From: Sordaria brevicollis
Taxonomy: Eukaryota; Ascomycota; Sordariomycetes; Sordariales; Sordariaceae
Length of the DNA stretch: 64,000 nucleotides
Assembly: GCA_033439795.1 (NCBI GenBank)
Contig: JAUTDP010000003.1
Location: 3,348,001-3,412,000 of the forward strand
Direction of reading: 5' to 3'
The translations under genes and the position numbers were made by a program. A model generated the notes under the pieces. It saw only the letters and a program-made list of their open reading frames with translations, was not told where the DNA came from and searched no databases. Position 1 is the first letter of the stretch. Each line of letters begins with the position of its first letter. This document shows, in pieces, positions 57,763 through 64,000 of the stretch.

Positions 57763-58930
57763 ATGACGCCTTTGGACCTCACTGCCTTGCCTCTCTTCCA
57801 GCTGCCGCCTGAGTTGCGGTTCATGGTCTATCGGGAACTATGGACTTGCCTAGTCAAGCCCGACAAAGTGTACCCGGACGATAATACCGAGAGTGATGAC
57901 GCGAGCGCGCGCGACGAGGTTGACTCCAGAGCCTCTTCCTCCCACTCCGACGCAGTGGAGACCACCGACATCGATGAAGCCAAAATTGAGCAGTTTTCAA
58001 TGCTCAAGAACCTCCAAAGCCTCCGCAACACGTGCCGCAAGATTCGCGACGAGATAGACGAGGAATTCTTTAAGCACGTGCTGTCAAAAACGCAGGTCCA
58101 TCTTGGTTGCGCTGACCCGCCACGTCAACCAGCAGTTGGTCGTTACCGCCGCTGCCGCCGCCGGGCCCCAGATTATCACCTCTATCGCGCGTAACAACAG
58201 GAACAGTCAATCGAGACCGACCGCGAGTTCTTCGAGATCCTTCGGGCCTTCTCAATATTTACCAAGCACGTCGAGCACGTGAGCGTCCACTGGGACGGTT
58301 GTCGGTGTGATGAGGGAATCTGGCAGCACCTTGGCCAATCTGCGCATGTTCCTGACGGCCTTAAGTTAATCGCAAAGTGGCTGGTCTCGCAAGTCCCCCA
58401 CATGAGCCAGCACACAGCCATGCCCGAGTCCTCCTGAGATGGGAAAACCCGTAACCTTCTTGTGCCCCAGCACCTTGTGTCCTTCAGAGGTTCTTGACTG
58501 GCTCCTCGAGTGCGAGCAACTGAGGACGCTCGAGATCGTCTTCAGAAATCCAATCGCCGACAACCTTCAGTTTGCTAAGGGCTGGGTGCCCGGTCGGGTT
58601 AGGTGGGGATTGTGGCGGGAGGGCGACGACCTCTTCTGCGACTGGTGCCAGAAGAAGTTCGCGCAGGTCTTAGCGACCGTGGACAAGGCGGTCGGTCGGT
58701 TTTGGTGTTCCGCCGGACGTGAGGGTGTTCCTGCTGGTTGGAGGAAGACGGTCGTCTTCCGGGAGAATGGGCAGTGGAAGGAAACGGGCTTTTTCCGCGA
58801 AGAGAGAAATGAAGCCGAGGCGGAGGAGGGCAAGAACACTGGTGCGGTTATCAAAGGCTCGCCGGAGTACAGGTTCAAGTATTACATTGGTGCTGTTGAC
58901 ATCGTGTGGCCTCGTATGAACACTCTCTGA
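57763..58930 (+). pseudogene. F-box/2EXR-like paralogue D, decayed
   Basis: From the ATG at 57763 the protein reads LFQLPPELRFMVYRELW, an acidic Ser-rich insert, then LRNTCRKIRDEIDEEFFKHV, as in paralogues A-C. The frame hits TAA at 58192-58194, yet family sequence continues in the same frame beyond it (FSIFTKHVEHVSVHWDGCRC, the conserved Cys-x-Cys). It then meets a TGA at 58436-58438. From about 58492 another frame carries VLDWLLECEQLRTLEIVF, LFCDWCQKKFAQVLATVD with the Cys-x2-Cys, and the terminal YRFKYYIGAVDIVWP. Skipping GTAACC...TTCAG (about 58449-58491) would rejoin the frames but leaves both stops. Both stops are one C-to-T step from sense codons (CAA, CGA). The conserved final intron is absent. 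An unrecognised larger intron could remove the TGA, so pseudogene status rests mainly on the TAA. Confidence 0.65.
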
Positions 58931-59940
58931 TTGCCGAGGACCCGGGATGGATTGAGGAACAGGGCGGTCTGTCGGATCCTGGGGAGGATGTTGGCGAAAT
59001 GGGGATTTCAGTAATCGTAGTTCTTGTCTATAGAGGTCAGCAGTCTTCCTCTGGCATTGAGACATCGGGCGAAGGGGCGCGAGAGCGGTACGCGAAAGCA
59101 GGGATACTTAAGTTGGTGATAGGAATCGAAACCCATGATTGTCAAATTGAGGAGCATGCTTCCAACGTTGCTTATAGAAACGATGGATGAAGATGCGTAA
59201 GTGACTTTACTGCCATAAGAAGGTCTGGGTTTCATGCCGGGCATTCCAAATCCCCAGTGTCTTGAATGTACGGAAGTACCTCATGCACCAGGTTGACTAA
59301 GCTCGCAGTCCCCAGGAAGGCACGGACAGATGATGGCGAGCAACATCCTTTTGGGGAAGCACGATGGACGAGGAAACGAAAGGTAGTAGACCTAAGGAAC
59401 AAGAGGAAAGAGAGGAAGCGGCAATGGGGAAGTGGAACGTCGAGTGATCCTCATCGCATGGAATGTCCACGTTTGCCAAATTTTCCTTTTGTATCGATCC
59501 ATCACCGCCATGGCGTCTAACACCACCACGAGCATCGCAACTCCAATGATTGCCATCAGAATGGCAGGTATGACTTCTATCGCGGCCGAAGTTCGGATTA
59601 TGGACGGACGATTCCAGGGAATATATCCAATGGAAACGCATCGCTGACATCGATACTGACCGTGGTAGCGACGACGACGACAACGACAATAGCAACGGCC
59701 GAAGTCTCATCAGGTTGCTCATAATGCTGACAGCGGGGGATTGATTGGGCAACGCCAAGCCTCGTTGTTGGAGGCCTACACTTGATTGGAACAGGTTAGA
59801 CCCCTTAGTAAGAGGCAATTATATTGAGGTGACTTCGGCGCTGACATTTCTGAACTTTACACCAGCAACATTGACGGGCCCCCTTGATCCGGCATCTCAA
59901 TCCCCTCGACGATAACAGGCGATTCCAATCGCCAATAGCC
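58931..59940. other. Spacer between paralogue D and the HET stub
   Basis: About 1 kb of normal composition. Overlapping frames on both strands (largest 173 codons on minus, 59297-59818) have no domain. On minus, parts read Ser/Leu-rich with low complexity. No gene is called. Confidence 0.45.
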
Positions 59941-60426
59941 ATGAATGAACCAGAGTTGGAGGAAGATGGCGACTCCTTGCTGCCCGAATCCATCCCCGCC
60001 AACGTTTTGTGCGATGCTTGCGCCCGAGTTACGAGAGAATCCAAGTTGATCAAGCGTCTCGGCGATAGCGATCTACGATTGAGCATCGACGAAGAGAAGC
60101 CAGAAAGCGAGATCTTCTACTACAGGCAAACCATCTATGAGGCGATCGAGTCCCGCGATGCTGGCTGCCATCTGTGCAACTTACTTTTCCGTGACAGCGA
60201 CGTGGAGCTGTACCCTTGGTACGAGAACGGTGTTGTTTGGGCAGCTTTTGAATACCACCGCGCGGCATGGAGGAAGGGTGAAGAGGGAGCGGAAGTTTGG
60301 CTGTCCGTCAACTTCGAACAAACAGAGCGGGACTCTCTGAGATCTTTTGTGACGAACCGTTACAAGCACAAGAGTATATCGCTGGGAATAGATAGAACAA
60401 CGGTAGTAGTAGCCAAAAGGTACTGA
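59941..60426 (+). pseudogene. HET-domain-type gene, N-terminal stub cut by an LTR
   Basis: The 161-residue frame starts MNEPELEEDGDSLLPESIPA, then has VLCDACARVTRES and DAGCHLCNLLFRDSD. The two Cys-x2-Cys elements flanking a charged stretch are typical of the N-terminal region that precedes the HET domain in filamentous ascomycete heterokaryon-incompatibility proteins. The HET domain itself (the GYxALSYxWG region) is absent. The frame ends at TGA 60424-60426, exactly where the LTR of the right-hand gypsy element begins, so the T and G are the first LTR bases. HET proteins normally run to 500-900 residues, so this is a truncated, presumably inactive gene. HET assignment from the N-terminal part alone is moderately certain. 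Confidence 0.6.
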
Positions 60427-60596
60427 TTGATTGTAGAAGCTATTGCTTGCTGAAGAGCCCAATATTCAGGAAGCCCGGGGAGGCTTCCTTATATACTAGT
60501 CTTTCGATACGCGGCCGCCGCGCCGCTCTAGCGGCGCCGCTTTGCGGCCTACTTCTAATTAGCTATAGGACTATACTATATAATTGGATCGTAACA
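60424..60596 (-). repeat. 3' LTR of the right-hand gypsy element
   Basis: About 173 bp, starting TGATTGATTG and ending CGTAACA on plus, so it has a TG...CA frame. On minus it holds a TATA-like AGTATATAAGG near 60490-60500. A GC-rich hairpin lies at 60520-60537. The purine-rich minus-strand stretch just inside (AGAGGAAGGGCATCG, about 60597-60615) is a candidate polypurine tract. The partner LTR is outside the window, so the limits are inferred. Confidence 0.6.
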
Positions 60597-61899
60597 CGAT
60601 GCCCTTCCTCTATAGCTTTGTCCTCAAATACCACGATATAACCTTAATACATCACCTTCCTAAATCCGGCGGCAAGGTGCCAACGACACTCCATTAGTTA
60701 ATTACCTACCCTACCAATTTCCCTTTCCTTTGAATCTTAATTCTTCAATCCTTTATAATACTTATATAACCTTATTCGCTAATAAGTTTTCCTTTTCTCC
60801 TTATCCTTCCAATTTATTATTCAATCCATCATACCTTCTAAACGTACTACTTCTAATCGATTAACCTCTAATCGATCGGCTTCCAATCGGTCGACTTCTA
60901 ATTAATCGCTTCGCCGTAATATTGCCTCGAAGGCCCTTACTAATTATATTGAGGTTTTTAATTAATCGCCTAAAATACCTTACTCGAACTATTTTTAATA
61001 TAATCGTTCCTACATTATAAATTTATCGAAATCGAAGTCTTGTAGCGAGTATATACGTCGTAAACGTCCTTACGATAGTATCGACGTAAGAGGTAAGCGT
61101 AAATACCGTGGGTAGCGTACAGGGTTTTTTTCTATTATTAACGCATTTTTAGTTTCCTCCGCGATTTAAGAGATTTAACGTTTAGAAGACGAGGAGGAGT
61201 ATTTAATGAAGTAGATTTACGAATTTTAATCTCGTTTAATGCAAATTCGTAAATAAAAGCGTTATTTATAGAAGAAATAAAGGTTTTTATTTAATTATAA
61301 AATAGTAGAATATAAGAAAGAATTATTAAAGGGTAGTATTCCGGCGGTAAGGGATTTTAACGTTATCGTTTACGGCGACGATTCGTAATTTGACGAATTA
61401 AGTACATTATTCCTTAATTCTTTAGAGTAATTGGCTTCTAATCTTCTTAAATTAATCGGTTAAAATTCTATTAATATTAATTTTCAATTTCGTCCTTAAA
61501 ATTAGCGAAGTTATTTAGGGGTTCTTAAGTATTATTTATATAGTTATAACCTTTTTATTTAATAAAGTATTTAATTAATTTATCTTTTTCATCGATTTTT
61601 AAATCTAGGATTATTTCTATAATATATTTATCCCTATTATTCTATATCGCCGTTTAGTAGTCGATTTTAATTATTTTAAATATTAATTCGAATAGTAAAA
61701 CGTAGAAAGTTGGTTATTAATATATACTTTTAAGGAATTCTAATTAGTAATTATTTATACCGATTTTTTTAATAACTTTAAATAGTCCTATTTTCTTAAA
61801 ATCGAATTTATTATTAGGTCGCTTTATTTTAATATTGCGACGAAGAAAGTAGATTTTATCCCCCTCTTTAAAGATTGGCGTTAATAATTTTGTACGGTT

Positions 61900-63960
61900 A
61901 TAATATCGATTTATTTTATTACGAATAAAAGTGAATTTATCCTTTAGAGTCTAATATATTTCTATAAGGCGTTTAATACGAATATAGGCTCTAAGGATTT
62001 ATATTTTTAAATTCTATCCCTTTTATAAATTTATTTTATACTTATAATTAATAAAGAACGGTATAACTTTGGTTATTTCTATTTTTAAATTATTATAGGA
62101 TATTTAAATTATAGGTAATAATTTTATTTAATTATCCTATTCGTAATTAACGTAAATTCGAAAATATATTTTTAAAATTTAATTTATTCGTTCTATTTAC
62201 CCGTTTATTTTTACGTAATACGTAGTAGATATTTTATTTTTTACGCTTAATTTATTAACGAAAATTTATTAGAATTATAATATAAATAACTTATCCTTAT
62301 TCGTTACGAATTCTTTAAATTATTCGTAGTTCGATATAATATACCGGATAAAAATATAGGCGAATTATTTAATATTTATATCCTCCCGGAATAGTATAAA
62401 GTAGGAGAATTTCGTAAATCGGTCAATTATAACCAATATATTATTATATTTAATATTTATAATTAGGTTTCGAAATATTAGGAATTTAATAATAAAATCT
62501 ATAGTAAAGTATTATTAAAGTCCTTCGGATACTAATAGTAGTTTTAATAGCTTATAAGGTTTATAATAATTTACTTTAATTTTATAATAGATTTTATATT
62601 CGTATAGGACTTTTATAACGATATTTCGTATTCTAATAAATTTAAACGTTTATTAAATTTTTACTAAGGTTTTTATAATACCTATATAACTTCCTTCTTC
62701 CAATAATTTATAAATATTTCGTATTAATTCCTTCTAAAATTAGGGGGGTATTTATATTTTATTATTATATATCTATAATTCGATGGAAGTAATTAAATGC
62801 TTTTTAATTTCCTCGTTATTAATTATATATTATCCGTCGACGATATGTTAAATTTAATCGTCGAATTCGGTAGATATAGTATAAACCTTTAAATTTTATT
62901 CTAAATCGTTATTAAATTCTTAAATAATAGGTTTATAAAATAACGATTTATTTTTATTAATAGTAAATAGGGTAGCCGAATTAGTTTCCTTAATTTTGAA
63001 ATTTTCCTATTTACTTAGGGCATTAGCTTTTACGTTTTCTAAACTTTTATAGTAATAGATTACGAAATTAAATTATACGAAGAATTTTAATTATCGTATT
63101 TAATATTAATTTAATTCCTTAATCGACGTAAAGTATATTAAGTTTTTATAGTCTAAATAGACTTTAATTAATTTAATTATTTTATTAAATTATAGTCGCT
63201 ATTCCTTAAATACCTAAATAATAAATATAAATTCTTTATTATAAATAGGGTAATTAAGTTCGGGTCTTTTAAAAATTTTCGAAAAGAATACAATAGGGTA
63301 TAAATAATTTTAATTATTTTTCTATTTTAATTATTTATTTATAACCTAATTTAATATATTAATTTCGATTTCGAATTTTTTAATAGGATTAAATAATATT
63401 AAAATTAGGTCGTCGAGAATTATCCGTTTAAAAATATTAAAGGCGTTATTATATTCCTTTATTTATTTATATTCGACGTCCTTTTTTATTAAATTGTTAA
63501 GTAATTTAACGATATTTCCAAACCCTTTAATAAATCGTCGGTAGAAATTAACGAATCCGAGGAATCTACGTACGCCTATTATAGTAATTAGTATTAATTA
63601 ATTAGTAATATCTTTAATCTTCGCTAAATTTATTCGAATTTGGCCCGGCGAAATGCGGTATTTTAAAAAATTTATTTATTCCTTATAAAATTCGCTTTTC
63701 TTAGGGTTAACGGATAGGCCGGCTTTTTTTAATATAATTAAGACTTTATATACGTATTTTTAATATTCTTCTTCGTTTTTGGAAAAGATAATAATATTAT
63801 TTATATAAGCTATTACGAATTTTCTTACGAATTATTTAAATACGGCGTCGATTTTAATTTAGAACGATACTAGTATATTTGTAAAACTTTATAATATTAT
63901 TCGATATTTATAATATCCTAATAATATTCTAAATATTATTTTAATTTCCTCTCCCTTTTT
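61900..63960 (-). pseudogene. Pol relic (RT, RNase H, integrase) of the right-hand gypsy
   Basis: Minus-strand reading near 63900-63500 gives FVIAYINNIIIFSKNEEEY, KKAGLSVNPKKSEFYKE, YRISPGQIRINLAKI and VRRFLGFVNFYRRFIKGFGN. These are standard RT box 5 to connection motifs, with the YIDD Asp pair mutated to Asn. Near 62560-62300 it gives LLVSEGL, TIDFIIKF, ILVIIDRFTKFSYF and EFVTNKDKL, the integrase catalytic core around its first two Asp. The frame is broken by many TAA and TAG. Confidence 0.85.
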
Positions 63961-64000
63961 TATACGAATTTAGGAAAATATTGAAGTAAAATCGAATTTA

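Larger units (their letters stand above)
60424..64000 (-). mobile_element. RIP-mutated Ty3/gypsy retrotransposon, 3' part, running off the right edge
   Basis: From the LTR at 60424 the element extends rightwards on the minus strand: a region without motif, integrase near 62850-61900, RNase H, and RT near 63950-63500. Gag and the 5' LTR must lie beyond 64000. Composition is strongly AT-rich from about 60640, with stops in all frames. Confidence 0.85.

Noticed and set aside
1..64000. tRNA, 5S rRNA or other small RNA genes
   Set aside because: I looked for tRNA T-arm boxes and dispersed 5S motifs by eye and found none convincing. A tRNAscan or Infernal run would be decisive.

Overview
The window is from a filamentous ascomycete, most probably Neurospora or a close Sordariaceae relative. 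The evidence is short introns with GTRNGY donors and CTAAC-type branch sites, gene content typical of this group, and sharply bounded AT-rich blocks in which transposon reading frames are riddled with C-to-T and G-to-A changes. Those blocks carry the signature of repeat-induced point mutation (RIP). The species is an inference.

Layout. 1-6480 is RIP-mutated: the 5' half of a Ty3/gypsy element on the minus strand (gag, protease, probable LTR), then a PIF/Harbinger transposase relic on the plus strand. After an unmutated island, 7321-8698 is a complete Tc1/mariner-type relic with terminal inverted repeats. 9873-46190 is normal euchromatin: a CBM48 protein, a giant midasin AAA+ ATPase, mitochondrial ribosomal protein L12, CTD kinase gamma subunit, pyrroline-5-carboxylate reductase, histone acetyltransferase Hat1, a ZIP metal transporter, and three tandem F-box/2EXR-like paralogues. 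46627-57189 is a RIP-mutated hAT transposon (20-bp perfect TIRs, 8-bp target duplication) with a complete RIP-mutated Ty3/gypsy element nested inside it (255-bp LTRs, 5-bp target duplication). 57198-60423 is an unmutated island holding a decayed fourth paralogue and the N-terminal stub of a HET-type gene. From 60424 to the end lies another RIP-mutated Ty3/gypsy element, whose LTR cuts the HET gene and supplies its stop codon.

Functional picture. The housekeeping genes are unrelated but lie mostly in divergent or convergent pairs: midasin/MRPL12, ctk3/P5CR and hat1/ZIP each share an upstream region. The most distinctive part is the paralogue cluster. Its members share an N-terminal LPxE(L/I)R helix, a Cys-x-Cys and a Cys-x2-Cys motif, and a short C-terminal strand. 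Three of them share a phase-0 intron near the end and a TTTAA-type core promoter. Transposons separate the fourth copy, which is broken. Exon coordinates come from reading splice sites by eye and may be off by a base.
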